DNA from: Rhodococcus sp. HNM0563
GTDB taxonomy: Bacteria; Actinomycetota; Actinomycetes; Mycobacteriales; Mycobacteriaceae
DNA length: 64,000 nt
Assembly (NCBI RefSeq): GCF_012726195.1
Contig: NZ_JAASAF010000001.1
Span: 372,001-436,000, forward strand
Direction of reading: 5' to 3'
Program-made: the position numbers and the translations under genes
Shown here: in pieces, positions 8,935 to 19,620 of the stretch
Layout of the letters: each line of letters begins with the position of its first letter
Position numbering within the stretch: the first letter of the stretch is position 1
The notes under the pieces: model-generated
The model's input: only the letters and a program-made list of their open reading frames with translations
Told to the model about the DNA's origin: nothing
The model's database searches: none

Positions 8935-10046
8935 ATCCGAATGACGCGGTCGTCGTTGGGCCCGGGTTCGTCGCCCGACTTGTTGACGGTCGAAACCCAC
9001 AGCAGGCCATCGGGTCCGGCGGACGCACCACGCAGCATGCCGTAGCGGTCTTCGAGCGTGACGGTCGGCGCGGCCGTCACAGCACCCGTTCCGGGATCGA
9101 TCGGCAGTACTGCCACGGCCTTCCCTCCCGTGAGTGACACCGCGAGACCCTCGGGGGACGCGGCACATCCTGCGACTCCGGGTTTCTCCGGCCAGGTCCA
9201 CGCGGGCCCGGCTGCTGCCGCGCCGTCCATGCTCACCCGCTGCAACCGGTCCTCGAGCACGGTGCGGTCGGTGATCCACAGGTTGCCGCTCGGGTCACGA
9301 CACACGTCTCCGGCCTCACCGACACCGGACAGTGTGACGGTCGGTGCCGCGGTTGCGCCGGGCGCGGGCAGCGGAAGCGACAGGAGTTTTCCGGCCAGCG
9401 ATGAAGGGTTGTCCGCAGCGGCCGGATCCCCCGTATTGCCGGTGAGGACCGCGAGTTCGGTCGGCGAGACGAATTCGAGTGCCCCCGCATTTCCGGTGGC
9501 GCCGCGCGGGATCCCGGTCAGGATGTCCTTGGGAACGTCGCCCGCCGCGATTCGCACCACCCGATTGTCGGATGGCGTGGTGATGTAGGCGTAGAGCAGG
9601 CGGTCCTCGTTGTACGTGGGCGACAGAACGACGTCGTGCAGCCCGCCGTCTCCCGAGCCGTCGACGGGCACAGTCGCCACTTCGACGGGTTCCTCACCGA
9701 CGGTGACCCGCAGAATACGGCCCGTGCGCCGTTCGGTCACGAGCGCGGAATTGCCGTCGGGGAGAGCGATCAGACCGCCGGTGGTATCGAGGCAGGTAGC
9801 GATCACTGCGGGATCGGGATCGACACACGGTCCAGGAGGGACCGGCGGTGTGCTCGGTGTGGTGGTCGTGCTCGGTGATTGCTCGGGTGCGATGCCCCCC
9901 GCGTCGAACGACGGGGCGGAGGTGAACGGGGTGGTGGCTGCGTCGTCGAACTGTGCGCATGACGGAACGAGAAGCACCCCGATTGCGAGGGCCACCGCGC
10001 TCGTACGTATCTTCCACGAACCTGCCGACCGCGCGCCCCTCGTCAT
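8901..10046 (-). CDS. lppZ: LppZ-like lipoprotein, glucose/sorbosone dehydrogenase fold
   Basis: A 381-residue lipoprotein. The signal peptide ends in LLVPSC, where the Cys would be lipidated, followed by a Thr/Pro-rich linker and a beta-propeller resembling PQQ-dependent glucose/sorbosone dehydrogenases (GLHDVVLSPTYNEDRLLYAY, then a second block near WVSTVNKSGDEPGPNDDR). Its position next to gatB and a DoxX gene matches LppZ (Rv3006) in M. tuberculosis. Catalysis is not established for that family member. TAACGT on the minus strand (10054-10059) lies seven bases before the ATG, so the mRNA is probably leaderless. It is divergent from the DoxX gene. Confidence 0.85.
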   Translation of the reverse strand: MTRGARSAGSWKIRTSAVALAIGVLLVPSCAQFDDAATTPFTSAPSFDAGGIAPEQSPSTTTTPSTPPVPPGPCVDPDPAVIATCLDTTGGLIALPDGNSALVTERRTGRILRVTVGEEPVEVATVPVDGSGDGGLHDVVLSPTYNEDRLLYAYITTPSDNRVVRIAAGDVPKDILTGIPRGATGNAGALEFVSPTELAVLTGNTGDPAAADNPSSLAGKLLSLPLPAPGATAAPTVTLSGVGEAGDVCRDPSGNLWITDRTVLEDRLQRVSMDGAAAAGPAWTWPEKPGVAGCAASPEGLAVSLTGGKAVAVLPIDPGTGAVTAAPTVTLEDRYGMLRGASAGPDGLLWVSTVNKSGDEPGPNDDRVIRIQFPAGGGGFD

Positions 10047-10122
10047 GCAGCAAACGTTACCGGGACGACGCGCGGCGGCGCGTATGCCGGGTACGGGCGG
10101 CTCGGAGACCTACCCTGGAACC

Positions 10123-10866
10123 GTGGCCGACAAGGAAACCGGCGGCGAGCCGGACACAGGTTCGAGTCCCTTCGACGACCCGACGTTGCAGATGCGCCGG
10201 GAACGTCCCTCGATGCTCGAATCCGAGGACGATCTCGGCTTCGACAACTCAGCACTCGACAATTCCGGGTACAGCGCGCCCTACGCGGCGCCGACCGAGC
10301 AGATTCACCAGCCTGCTGCGGCGGGTCCGGTGGACACCGGGCAACCGCCCGTCGTCAAAGCCCGTCGCGGAACTCTCGACCTGGGCCTTTTCATCCTGCG
10401 GCTCGCGGTCGGCGGAATCCTCATCGTCCACGGGCTGCAGAAGCTGGTGGGCCTGTGGGGAGGTCCCGGCCTGGACGGGTTCGAGGAGACACTCCGAGAG
10501 GCCGGATACCAGCAGCCGAACATTCTCGCGATCGTCGCCGCTGCCGGTGAGCTCGCGGCGGGTGCTTTCCTCGTACTGGGTCTGCTGACGCCACTTGCCG
10601 CAGCGGCAATAGTCGCGATCATGATCAACGCGGTGTTGTTCAAACACGAACTCGAACCCGGTCTGCAGTTCTTCGCGAGCGAGCAGACGGGATTCGAATT
10701 CGAAGCGCTTCTCGTGGCCGCCGCGGTGTCGCTCACCCTCACCGGCCCGGGCCGGATCGCAGTGGACGGCCCCCGCAAGTGGGCGACCCGCCCGTTCCTC
10801 GGGTCGTTCGTTGCGCTGCTGCTCGGGGTCGCGGCGGGTGTGTGTCTGTGGATCTTCGGCCGCTGA
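10123..10866 (+). CDS. DoxX family membrane protein
   Basis: A 247-residue protein. The first 85 or so residues are hydrophilic and acidic (DDPTLQMRRERPS, then many Asp/Asn/Ser/Pro), followed by a four-helix DoxX domain beginning GLFILRLAVGGILIVHGLQK. DoxX proteins are poorly understood; in M. tuberculosis one takes part in a membrane oxidoreductase complex for oxidative stress resistance. The long cytosolic N-terminal tail suggests a binding partner. GTG at 10123 was chosen because TACCCT (10111-10116) lies six bases upstream; longer upstream reading is antisense to lppZ. The homologue in M. tuberculosis (Rv3005c) has the same neighbours. Confidence 0.88.
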   Translation: MADKETGGEPDTGSSPFDDPTLQMRRERPSMLESEDDLGFDNSALDNSGYSAPYAAPTEQIHQPAAAGPVDTGQPPVVKARRGTLDLGLFILRLAVGGILIVHGLQKLVGLWGGPGLDGFEETLREAGYQQPNILAIVAAAGELAAGAFLVLGLLTPLAAAAIVAIMINAVLFKHELEPGLQFFASEQTGFEFEALLVAAAVSLTLTGPGRIAVDGPRKWATRPFLGSFVALLLGVAAGVCLWIFGR

Positions 10867-10880
10867 GCCCGTCCGGACGA

Positions 10881-10920
10881 GAACAGGCCGCCACGATCGG
10901 ATGATCGCGGCGGCCTGTTC
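10881..10920. terminator. Bidirectional terminator between doxX and ilvD
   Basis: GAACAGGCCGCC at 10881-10892 pairs with GGCGGCCTGTTC at 10909-10920, and inside it CGATC pairs with GATCG around a four-base loop. Only one A/C mismatch interrupts the stem. The two flanking genes converge here. Confidence 0.85.
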
Positions 10921-10933
10921 TTCAGCTGAGGGA

Positions 10934-12775
10934 TTACGGCAGCTGCCGGACCGCTCCCTTGTCTGCGGATGTGGCCAGTGCCGCGTAGGCGCGCAGTGCC
11001 TTCGAGACCGTGCGTTCACGGTCGACGGGCTGCCACGGACGCTCCGATGCCTCCATCTTCGCGCGACGCTCGGCGAGCACATCGTCGTCGACGAGCACCT
11101 CGAGGGCGCGGGTCGCCACATCGATGCGGATCCGGTCGCCGTTTTCGATCAGGCCGATGACGCCGCCCGACGCTGCCTCGGGGGAGACGTGACCGATGGA
11201 CAGCCCCGACGTACCGCCGGAGAAGCGTCCGTCGGTGATCAGGGCGCACACCTTGCCGAGTCCGACACCCTTGAGGAACGACGTGGGGTGCAGCATCTCC
11301 TGCATGCCCGGGCCGCCGGCAGGTCCCTCGTAGCGCACGACGACGACGTCGCCGGGCTTGATCTTCTTGCCCAGGATCACCGAGACCGCTTCTTCCTGGG
11401 ATTCGACGACGAAGGCGGGGCCCTCGAAGTGGAAGAGGTCTTCGTCGATGCCTGCGGTCTTGAGGATCGCGCCGTCCGGGGCGATGTTGCCGCGCAGCAC
11501 GACGAGTCCGCCCTCGACGGTGTAGGCGTGTTCGATGTCGTGAATGCAACCGCCGACGGCGTCGGTGTCGAGCGACGACCAGCGGTTGTCGGTCGAGAAC
11601 GGTTCGGTGGTGCGCACTCCGCCGGGAGCGGCATGGAAGAGTTCGAGTGCTTCGTCCGTGGCCTTGCCGGAGCGGATGTCCCAGTCGTCGAGCCACTGAT
11701 CGAAGCTCTCGGTGTGGACGGTGTGCACGTCGGTCTCGAGCAGTCCGCCGCGGCGGAGTTCACCGAGGATCGCGGGGATTCCGCCGGCCCGGTGCACATC
11801 CTCCATGTGGTAATCGGAGTTCGGTGACACCTTCGCCAGGCACGGCACCTTGCGGCTGATCGCATCGATCGTGGAGAGATCGAAGTCGACCTCGCCTTCC
11901 TGCGCCGCGGCGAGGGTGTGCAGCACCGTATTGGTCGAACCGCCCATGGCGACGTCGAGGGCCATCGCGTTACGGAACGCAGCGGGCGTAGCGATGTTGC
12001 GGGGCAGGACCGAGTCGTCCTCGTCGCGGTAGTAACGCAGTGCCGCCTCGACGACGGTGGTGCCCGCCCGCTCGAACAGCGCACGACGCGCCGCGTGGGT
12101 CGCGAGAGTCGATCCGTTGCCCGGCAATGCGAGACCGAGTGCCTCGGTGAGGCAGTTCATCGAGTTCGCGGTGAACATGCCCGAGCATGAACCGCACGTG
12201 GGGCACGCGCTGCGCTCGACCTCGTCGAGACCGGCATCGTCGACAGCTTCACTCGCGGACGCGGAGATCGCGGTGATCAGGTCGGTGGGTGCCTGCGCCA
12301 CACCGTTGACGACGACGGCCTTGCCTGCCTCCATCGGCCCGCCGGAGACGAACACCGTCGGGATGTTCAGGCGCATGGCCGCATTGAGCATTCCGGGTGT
12401 GATCTTGTCGCAGTTGGAAATACACACGAGTGCGTCGGCGGTGTGTGCGTTGACCATGTATTCGACCGAGTCGGCGATGATCTCGCGGCTCGGAAGCGAG
12501 TACAGCATTCCGCCGTGGCCCATGGCGATGCCGTCGTCGACGGCGATCGTGTGGAACTCGCGTGCGACGCCACCCGCGGCCCGTACGGCGTCGGCGACGA
12601 TCTCACCGACGTCCTTGAGGTGGACGTGGCCGGGAACGAACTGGGTGTACGAGTTCGCGATGGCGACGATCGGCTTGCCGAAATCGGAGTCGGTCAGGCC
12701 GGTGGCGCGCCACAGGGAGCGCGCGCCGGCTGCATTACGTCCGACGGTGGTGGTGCGTGACCTCAACGGGGGCAT
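10934..12775 (-). CDS. ilvD: Dihydroxy-acid dehydratase
   Basis: A 613-residue IlvD, which dehydrates dihydroxyisovalerate and dihydroxymethylvalerate to the keto acids of valine and isoleucine. Iron-sulfur ligands are visible in [12 protein letters not shown] and [37 protein letters not shown] is the C-terminal family signature. The start at 12775 is fixed by AAGGAAG seven bases upstream; an upstream ATG at 12814 has no such site. It lies 109 bases downstream of the CFP6-like gene on the same strand and diverges, through that gene, from ilvBNC. Confidence 0.97.
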   Translation of the reverse strand: MPPLRSRTTTVGRNAAGARSLWRATGLTDSDFGKPIVAIANSYTQFVPGHVHLKDVGEIVADAVRAAGGVAREFHTIAVDDGIAMGHGGMLYSLPSREIIADSVEYMVNAHTADALVCISNCDKITPGMLNAAMRLNIPTVFVSGGPMEAGKAVVVNGVAQAPTDLITAISASASEAVDDAGLDEVERSACPTCGSCSGMFTANSMNCLTEALGLALPGNGSTLATHAARRALFERAGTTVVEAALRYYRDEDDSVLPRNIATPAAFRNAMALDVAMGGSTNTVLHTLAAAQEGEVDFDLSTIDAISRKVPCLAKVSPNSDYHMEDVHRAGGIPAILGELRRGGLLETDVHTVHTESFDQWLDDWDIRSGKATDEALELFHAAPGGVRTTEPFSTDNRWSSLDTDAVGGCIHDIEHAYTVEGGLVVLRGNIAPDGAILKTAGIDEDLFHFEGPAFVVESQEEAVSVILGKKIKPGDVVVVRYEGPAGGPGMQEMLHPTSFLKGVGLGKVCALITDGRFSGGTSGLSIGHVSPEAASGGVIGLIENGDRIRIDVATRALEVLVDDDVLAERRAKMEASERPWQPVDRERTVSKALRAYAALATSADKGAVRQLP

Positions 12776-12884
12776 GGGCTGACTTCCTTGACGGGGCTTT
12801 GTGGTGCGGCGCATTGACCTGGTGCGCCCCGATTGCCGGGCTGTGACGGGACTGGGGCGCGACGAGTTCGAATCTACTCCCGTG

Positions 12885-13424
12885 CTATTTGCTACCCGGA
12901 TCCGACTCGGACTCGGCCGGTGTATCGGATATCACGTCGTCGTCCTCCGGTTCCTTGTCCGCTTCCGCGAGCTCAGCCTCCCGAGCTGCCGCGTACGGGT
13001 CGGTGATCCGTCCGCCGCTGGCCTCGGCCAGTTGAGGCAGGCGCCCGAAAGTGACCACGGGAAGGGCGACCTCGGTGTCGTCGGTGAGGGTCGCGCGTGC
13101 CCAGCCGCGTTTGGGGAATCGGATGCCTTTCAGTGAATCCCAGCCGATTCTCGTCGTCGAGAACGTCGCGCGCGCGACTATGCCGTCGGGTCCGACGACG
13201 GTGCGTACCCGCAGTACCCATGCGACGACGAGGATTGGGATCACCAGCATCCACGAGAAGGCGGCGGGCCACGCCATTGCGGGGGACAGCACCGCGAGGA
13301 ACAGGAGGCCGCACGCGAGGAAAGAAAGCCGCGAGATCTGGATGACCTGCGTCGTCGGTTCGGTCGTGGGCTCGGGAGTGTGGGAGGATGGGCTCGGTGG
13401 CACGGGCTGCTGTGGAGATGACAC
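12885..13424 (-). CDS. CFP6-like PH-domain membrane protein
   Basis: A 179-residue protein. A Pro/Thr-rich N-terminus leads to two adjacent hydrophobic helices (about residues 32-68, [19 protein letters not shown] and a following [11 protein letters not shown]), then a small bacterial PH-like domain ([19 protein letters not shown]) and an acidic C-terminal tail. Place and architecture match the low-molecular-weight antigen CFP6 (Rv3004), next to ilvB in M. tuberculosis. Function is unknown. It diverges from the ilvBNC promoter. Confidence 0.8.
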   Translation of the reverse strand: MSSPQQPVPPSPSSHTPEPTTEPTTQVIQISRLSFLACGLLFLAVLSPAMAWPAAFSWMLVIPILVVAWVLRVRTVVGPDGIVARATFSTTRIGWDSLKGIRFPKRGWARATLTDDTEVALPVVTFGRLPQLAEASGGRITDPYAAAREAELAEADKEPEDDDVISDTPAESESDPGSK

Positions 13425-13484
13425 CTCACCATCTTCTCACCGCAGCCATGGCATCTCACATTCTGGGACAGTGACCGAACCAAG

Positions 13485-13513
13485 TTGACTGTTCTACTCC
13501 ACGCGCCTACCGT
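13485..13513 (+). promoter_or_regulatory. ilvBNC promoter
   Basis: TTGACT at 13485-13490 and TACCGT at 13508-13513 are separated by 17 bases, an excellent match to a housekeeping sigma-70-type promoter. Seven bases follow before the GTG of the leader peptide, so transcription is predicted to begin at or next to that GTG. Confidence 0.8.
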
Positions 13514-13520
13514 CGATCGC

Positions 13521-13568
13521 GTGAATCAGAATGGGTTGCTCGTAATCGGCCGGCGCGTCGTCGCCTGA
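13521..13568 (+). CDS. Leader peptide of the ilvBNC operon
   Basis: A 15-codon ORF encoding [15 protein letters not shown]. Six of its 15 residues are Leu, Val or Ile (LLVI then VV), as expected for a branched-chain amino-acid leader. It begins where the promoter predicts the transcript start, so it is probably translated without a 5' leader. GGCGCGTCG (13552-13560), overlapping the Arg-Val-Val codons, is perfectly complementary to CGACGCGCC (13591-13599), and a terminator follows at 13601. This is the layout of ribosome-mediated attenuation; C. glutamicum ilvBNC has an analogous leader. Confidence 0.75.
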   Translation: MNQNGLLVIGRRVVA

Positions 13569-13600
13569 GCCGCTTATTGCAACTCGCCCACGACGCGCCA

Positions 13601-13634
13601 CCCTCGTACAGCACAATGCTGACGAGGGTTTTTT
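13601..13634 (+). terminator. Attenuator terminator upstream of ilvB
   Basis: CCCTCGT at 13601-13607 pairs with ACGAGGG at 13622-13628, and CAGC pairs with GCTG inside with one bulged A; six T residues follow at 13629-13634. This is one of the few intrinsic terminators in the window with a real U-run. It lies between the leader peptide stop and the ilvB ribosome binding site, so readthrough decides ilvBNC expression. Confidence 0.85.
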
Positions 13635-13666
13635 GTTGCCCGGAGCCAGAATCAGAGGAATTCGTA

Positions 13667-15604
13667 GTGAGCGCACCAACCGCACGTCCTCAACCCTCGC
13701 CGCGGAAGCCGGGGTCTGCAAGCCCGACTCCCGCAGCGGCCGCGACACAGCCCGCCGGCCGACGCTCGGTAGCCCCCGAGCGGGTCACCGGTGCCCAGGC
13801 CGTAGTCCGGGCTCTCGAAGAGCTCGAGGTCGACACGGTATTCGGTATTCCCGGTGGTGCGATTCTTCCCGTGTACGACCCGCTCTTCGACTCGAAGGGC
13901 GTGCGCCACGTGCTCGTCCGTCACGAGCAGGGCGCAGGCCACGCGGCGACCGGATACGCGCAGGCAACCGGCAAGGTCGGTGTGTGCATGGCGACGTCCG
14001 GCCCGGGCGCGACCAACCTGGTCACCCCGCTCGCCGACGCGCAGATGGACTCGGTCCCGGTCGTTGCAATCACCGGCCAGGTCGGGCGTCCGCTGATCGG
14101 TACCGATGCGTTCCAAGAGGCCGACATCTCGGGCATCACGATGCCCATCACCAAGCACAATTTCCTCGTCACCGAAGGCACCGACATCCCCCGCATCCTC
14201 GCGGAGGCGTTCTACCTGGCGTCCTCGGGTCGGCCGGGCGCTGTGCTCGTCGATATACCGAAGGACATCCTGCAGGCGCAGACCACGTTCAGCTGGCCGC
14301 CGGAGATGCATCTGCCCGGCTACCGTCCCGTCACCAAGCCGCACGGCAAACAGGTCCGCGAGGCCGCGCGCCTGATTGCCGATTCCAAGAACCCCGTCCT
14401 GTACGTCGGTGGCGGTGTGATCAAGGCCGACGCCTCCGCGGAGCTGCTCGAGCTCGCTGAGCTGACCCGGATCCCCGTGGTCACCACACTCATGGCGCGT
14501 GGTGCATTCCCCGACAGTCACGAGCTGCACTGCGGGATGCCCGGCATGCACGGCAACGTCGCAGCCGTGGCGGCGCTCCAGAAGAGCGACCTGCTCATCA
14601 CTCTCGGTGCCCGGTTCGACGACCGCGTCACCGGTCAGCTCGACACGTTCGCTCCCGACGCCAAGGTCATCCACGCCGACATCGATCCGGCGGAGATCGG
14701 CAAGAACAGGCACGCCCACGTGCCGATCGTCGGTGACTGCAAGGAGGTCATCGTCGAGCTGCTCGAAGCGGTCCGTGCCGACCTCGCGACAGGCACGACG
14801 CTCGAGTACGGGCAGTGGTGGGTCTACCTCGACGACCTCCGTAGCACGTACCCGCTGTCCTACGACCGGCATACCGACGGCACTCTCTCGCCGCAGTACG
14901 TGATCCAGGCCGTCGGCAAGCTCGCCGGACCTGACGCGATCTACTGCGCAGGTGTGGGTCAGCACCAGATGTGGGCTGCGCAGTTCGTCGACTACGAGAA
15001 GCCGCGTACCTGGCTGAACTCCGGTGGCCTCGGCACGATGGGCTACGCGGTGCCCGCTGCGATGGGTGCCAAGATGGGTAAGCCCGAGGCCGAGGTCTGG
15101 GCGATCGACGGCGACGGCTGCTTCCAGATGACCAACCAGGAGCTCGCAACCTGCGCGGTCGAAGGTGTGCCGATCAAGGTCGCGTTGATCAACAACGGCA
15201 ACCTGGGCATGGTGCGCCAGTGGCAGACGCTGTTCTACGAGCAGCGGTATTCGAACACCGACCTGTCCACGCATACCCTGCGTATCCCCGATTTCGTGAA
15301 GCTGGCCGAGGCGCTCGGCTGCGTGGGCATCCGTGTCGAGCGCGAGGAAGACGTCGAGGACGCGATCCGCCAGGCCCAGGCCATCAACGACCGTCCCGTT
15401 GTCATCGACTTCATTGTCGGCAAGGACGCCCAGGTGTGGCCGATGGTGGCTGCGGGAACCAGCAACGACGAGATCATGGCTGCCCGCGACATCCGTCCGT
15501 TGTTCGACGACGACTCCGCCGACGACCCCACCGTGATCCACGAGACCATCGAGCGCGACCGTGCGCGCAGTGAGCAGGCTGCCGCCGAGGAGGAAAACAA
15601 GTGA
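13667..15604 (+). CDS. ilvB: Acetolactate synthase, large subunit
   Basis: A 645-residue thiamine diphosphate enzyme that condenses pyruvate with pyruvate or 2-oxobutyrate, the first common step to Val, Leu and Ile. It has [15 protein letters not shown] with the catalytic Glu, the FAD-binding middle domain, and the ThDP motif [14 protein letters not shown] ending in NN. GTG at 13667 is preceded by AGAGGA at seven bases; upstream in-frame ATG codons lie inside the attenuator and were rejected. The first 45 residues are a Pro/Ala/Thr-rich extension. ilvN overlaps its stop by four bases. Confidence 0.97.
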   Translation: MSAPTARPQPSPRKPGSASPTPAAAATQPAGRRSVAPERVTGAQAVVRALEELEVDTVFGIPGGAILPVYDPLFDSKGVRHVLVRHEQGAGHAATGYAQATGKVGVCMATSGPGATNLVTPLADAQMDSVPVVAITGQVGRPLIGTDAFQEADISGITMPITKHNFLVTEGTDIPRILAEAFYLASSGRPGAVLVDIPKDILQAQTTFSWPPEMHLPGYRPVTKPHGKQVREAARLIADSKNPVLYVGGGVIKADASAELLELAELTRIPVVTTLMARGAFPDSHELHCGMPGMHGNVAAVAALQKSDLLITLGARFDDRVTGQLDTFAPDAKVIHADIDPAEIGKNRHAHVPIVGDCKEVIVELLEAVRADLATGTTLEYGQWWVYLDDLRSTYPLSYDRHTDGTLSPQYVIQAVGKLAGPDAIYCAGVGQHQMWAAQFVDYEKPRTWLNSGGLGTMGYAVPAAMGAKMGKPEAEVWAIDGDGCFQMTNQELATCAVEGVPIKVALINNGNLGMVRQWQTLFYEQRYSNTDLSTHTLRIPDFVKLAEALGCVGIRVEREEDVEDAIRQAQAINDRPVVIDFIVGKDAQVWPMVAAGTSNDEIMAARDIRPLFDDDSADDPTVIHETIERDRARSEQAAAEEENK

Positions 15605-16104
15605 GCACGAGCCACACCCTCAGTGTCCTCGTCGAGGACAAGCCGGGCGTGCTGGCCCGAGTCGCATCGTTGTTCTCGCGGCGCGGCTTCAACATCGAAT
15701 CGCTCGCCGTCGGTGGCACCGAGGTCCCGGAGATCTCCCGGATGACGATCGTGGTGACGGTCGACGAGTTCCCCCTCGAGCAGGTCACCAAGCAGCTCAA
15801 CAAGCTCGTCAACGTCATCAAGATCGTCGAGCAGGAGGACGAGGCATCTGTCGCCCGCGAACTTCTGCTGATCAAGGTGCGCGCCGATGCCAGCGTGCGC
15901 ACACAGGTCATCGAGACAGTGAACCTGTTCCGCGCCAAGGTGATCGACGTCTCGCCCGAGTCGCTGACCATCGAAGCCACCGGCACCCGGTCCAAGCTCG
16001 ATGCGCTGTTGCGCATGCTCGAACCGCACGGCATCCGCGAGATAGTGCAGTCCGGAGTCGTTGCGGTCGGACGCGGTCCGAAGTCCATCACGGCGACCCG
16101 TTAG
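15601..16104 (+). CDS. ilvN: Acetolactate synthase, regulatory subunit
   Basis: A 167-residue regulatory subunit that binds valine and stimulates IlvB. The N-terminal ACT domain reads [17 protein letters not shown] and [15 protein letters not shown], followed by the C-terminal ALS_ss domain. GTG at 15601 overlaps the ilvB stop as GTGA, a sign of coupled translation and fixed stoichiometry. Confidence 0.97.
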   Translation: MSTSHTLSVLVEDKPGVLARVASLFSRRGFNIESLAVGGTEVPEISRMTIVVTVDEFPLEQVTKQLNKLVNVIKIVEQEDEASVARELLLIKVRADASVRTQVIETVNLFRAKVIDVSPESLTIEATGTRSKLDALLRMLEPHGIREIVQSGVVAVGRGPKSITATR

Positions 16105-16109
16105 CCTGA

Positions 16110-17156
<1,047 letters not shown>

Positions 17157-17172
17157 TCGGTCCGGGCTTCCG

Positions 17173-17206
17173 GCGGCCCGGTGCACCACACGGTGCACCG
17201 GGCCGC
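17173..17206 (+). terminator. ilvBNC operon terminator
   Basis: GCGGCCCGGTGCACC (17173-17187) and GGTGCACCGGGCCGC (17192-17206) form a perfect 15-bp stem with a four-base loop, 16 bases after the ilvC stop. There is no strong T-run. Confidence 0.85.
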
Positions 17207-17274
17207 TGCGTTTCTGCAGGGCTGCCGATCCGGTACCGCACTCGCGCATACCGCGCGGAAGAGATACTGAATTG

Positions 17275-19068
17275 ATGTCGTTCTGGACCGCTCCCGGCCG
17301 GCTCCCTGGCGTAGCCGTGGCACGCACCTACCAGCGTCGGTGGTTGCGCAGCGACATCACCGCCGGACTGGTCCTGAGCGCACTCCTGGTACCTGCCGGG
17401 ATGGGATACGCGCAAGCTGCAGGCCTGCCTCCCTACACCGGCCTGTACGCGACGATCGTGCCGATGCTCGTGTACGCGCTCGTGGGGCCGTCCCGAATTC
17501 TCGTTCTCGGACCGGATTCCGCGCTCGCCCCATTGATTGCAGCCGCCGTGGTCCCGCTCGCGTCCGGTGGCGATCCGCAACGTGCGATTGCCCTTGCCGG
17601 CGTCCTGGCGATTCTTGTCGGCCTGATACTCCTGCTCGCGGGTATCCTGCGTTTCGGGTTCGTCACCGAACTGCTGTCCAATCCGATCCGCATCGGTTTT
17701 CTCAACGCGATCGCGGTCATCGTCATCGTGGCCCAACTGCCGTTGCTGCTCGGCACAGGAGACGACGAATCCGGTGTGCTGCCCGAGTTCGCGGATGTCG
17801 TCGACGACGTGATCGAGGACGGCCCACAGTGGTACGCGCTGTCGATGGGCCTGGCCTGCATCCTCACGATCCTGGTGGTGCGCAGATTCGTTCCGGTGAT
17901 ACCGGGCGTCCTCATCGCCGTCGTCGGGGCCGGACTGGTGACCGCGGTGTTCTCCCTGACCGACCGGATGGCGATGGTGGGAGAACTACCCGCGGGCTTC
18001 CCCGCGCCGGCGCTCGGCGGCGTCGGATGGAACGATGTGGCCGAACTGCTCGGTCCGGCCGTTGCGATCGCGCTCATCGCGTATGCCGACACGGCGGTCC
18101 TGTCCCGGACGTTCGCATTGCGGCACGGTGAGGACGTCGACGGAAGTTCGGAGATGCGTGCCCTCGGCGCGGTCAACGTCGCGGCGGGCCTCACGGGCGG
18201 CTTCCCCGTGTGCGGGAGTGGCAGCCGAACGCCGGTCGTCGAGGATGCCGGGGGCCGCACACAACTCGTCGGTGCGGTAGGAGCGCTCACGGTTCTGGCA
18301 TTTCTTCTGATGGCGCCCGGATTGACGGCGTACCTTCCGCAGGCCGCGCTCGGTGCAGTGGTGATCGTGGCGGCGAGCGCTCTGATCGACGTGAGGGCCG
18401 TCCGGCATCTGTGGAAGGTCAGCAAGGTCGAATTCGGATTGTCGATCGCGGCGTTCGCCGGCGTCGCATTCGCCGGAGTCCTGCAGGGCGTCCTCGTCGC
18501 AATCGGCCTGTCGTTGATCGTCGTCGTCGTGCGGGCTTGGCAGCCCCACCGCACCGAACTCGTGGAACTGCGCGACGTCGCGGGATATCACGACATCGAT
18601 CGGCACCCCGAGGGCCATCGGATCGAAGGGCTGGTGCTGGTCCGTTTCGATGCGCCGCTGTTCTTTGCCAACGGGGCGATTCTCACGCGATACGTGCGCG
18701 AGCGGGTTTCCCGCGCCGAACATCCCGTGAAGTGGGTCATTCTCGCAGCCGAACCCATCACCGATCTCGATACCACCGCAGTGGAGGCCCTCGAGGAACT
18801 CGACGAAGATCTCCGGCGCAAAGGGGTCCGACTCGATTTCGCGGCGATGAAGGGACCGGTCAAGGATCGACTGCGGAGAATGGCCACCGGCGGCCGCTTC
18901 GGCGACGACCGGTTCCACCCGACGGTCCGGGCCGGAGTCATCGCGTTTCGTCACCGCGATGACGAGGGTATCGGTCGCACTGAAGTCGACGCACCGCCCC
19001 GCGATGTTGTCGACGGTAGTGCTGTATCAGGGGACGGCAGCGCCGAATCCGGTGACGGCCAGGAGTGA
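17275..19068 (+). CDS. SulP family anion transporter with STAS domain
   Basis: A 597-residue transporter. About 10-12 hydrophobic segments span residues 20-430 (AGLVLSALLVPAGMGYAQA is the SulP family entry motif), followed by a C-terminal STAS domain (ILAAEPITDLDTTAVEALEE). SulP proteins move sulfate, bicarbonate or dicarboxylates; the substrate here is not known. GGAAGAG precedes the ATG at 17275. The last 40 residues are an acidic Gly/Ser-rich tail. An IS200/IS605 element begins just after its stop. Confidence 0.9.
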   Translation: MSFWTAPGRLPGVAVARTYQRRWLRSDITAGLVLSALLVPAGMGYAQAAGLPPYTGLYATIVPMLVYALVGPSRILVLGPDSALAPLIAAAVVPLASGGDPQRAIALAGVLAILVGLILLLAGILRFGFVTELLSNPIRIGFLNAIAVIVIVAQLPLLLGTGDDESGVLPEFADVVDDVIEDGPQWYALSMGLACILTILVVRRFVPVIPGVLIAVVGAGLVTAVFSLTDRMAMVGELPAGFPAPALGGVGWNDVAELLGPAVAIALIAYADTAVLSRTFALRHGEDVDGSSEMRALGAVNVAAGLTGGFPVCGSGSRTPVVEDAGGRTQLVGAVGALTVLAFLLMAPGLTAYLPQAALGAVVIVAASALIDVRAVRHLWKVSKVEFGLSIAAFAGVAFAGVLQGVLVAIGLSLIVVVVRAWQPHRTELVELRDVAGYHDIDRHPEGHRIEGLVLVRFDAPLFFANGAILTRYVRERVSRAEHPVKWVILAAEPITDLDTTAVEALEELDEDLRRKGVRLDFAAMKGPVKDRLRRMATGGRFGDDRFHPTVRAGVIAFRHRDDEGIGRTEVDAPPRDVVDGSAVSGDGSAESGDGQE

Positions 19069-19150
19069 CCCGATGGATCATCGGTGTCCGGATTGTCACC
19101 GATGTTGTTGGTGTGGCGACGTTGTTTCTACCTGTTCGGGTGAGAGTGCA

Positions 19151-19166
19151 CCATCGTTCACGGTGG
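19151..19166. repeat. Left-end hairpin of the IS element
   Basis: CCATCG and CGGTGG pair (one T-G wobble) around the loop TTCA, matching the loop of the right-end hairpin. It lies 13 bases from the tnpA stop and is the likely TnpA recognition site at the left end. Confidence 0.55.
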
Positions 19167-19179
19167 AGGTGAATCACTA

Positions 19180-19536
19180 TCACGCAGGCCGGCGTTGGGA
19201 CTTCACGTACTCGGCGATCACGGACAGGGGCGCACCACCGGCCGTGCCACGGCAATACGACCGCGACCATAAATGCCCGCCCCACAGATACCGAGACACA
19301 TGCTCCACATGGTCGCGGCGCAGGTGCCGCGAGGACACCCCCTTGAGCGAGTTCACCAGCTTCGACAACTGCACCGTCGCGGGGAACTCCACCAGCAAGT
19401 GCACGTGGTCGTCTTCCCCATTAAACTCCCGCAGCTCGCACCCGAAGTCGGCGCACACCTTCCGCATGATCTGCTCGCAGTCCGTCAAGATCGGACCGGT
19501 GAAGGCGCCGCGGCGGTATTTTGTGACGAACACCAA
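19180..19536 (-). CDS. tnpA: TnpA, Y1 HUH transposase, 5' end possibly broken
   Basis: A 118-residue frame with the HUH motif (DDHVHLL), the VFVTKYRR N-terminal strand, and the catalytic tyrosine in VIAEYVKSQ. It cuts and rejoins single-stranded IS ends. The conserved N-terminal sequence continues upstream in frame (RVGRQAIWNCRVHLVFV), but the only ATG, at 19596, is followed by a TAA at codon 4 (19585-19587). TAGCAT on the minus strand (19605-19610) lies eight bases before that ATG. Translation must begin at a weak internal GTG or TTG (19536-19539), reinitiate, or the gene is a pseudogene. Confidence 0.75.
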   Translation of the reverse strand: MVFVTKYRRGAFTGPILTDCEQIMRKVCADFGCELREFNGEDDHVHLLVEFPATVQLSKLVNSLKGVSSRHLRRDHVEHVSRYLWGGHLWSRSYCRGTAGGAPLSVIAEYVKSQRRPA

Positions 19537-19620
19537 ATGTACACGACAGTTCCAAATTGCTTGTCTACCAACTCTGATGATCTCTTACTTACCCATGGCA
19601 CCAAATGCTATCGTGCTGGC

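Noticed and set aside
13652-15541. A 629-codon open frame antisense to ilvB
   Set aside because: It is a shadow of ilvB; no start signal and no recognisable domain.
19074-19150. Cysteine-rich reading MDHRCPDCHRCCWCGD just after sulP
   Set aside because: No start signal, continues into the IS end antisense to tnpA; the Cys codons are explained by the TGT-rich left-end DNA.
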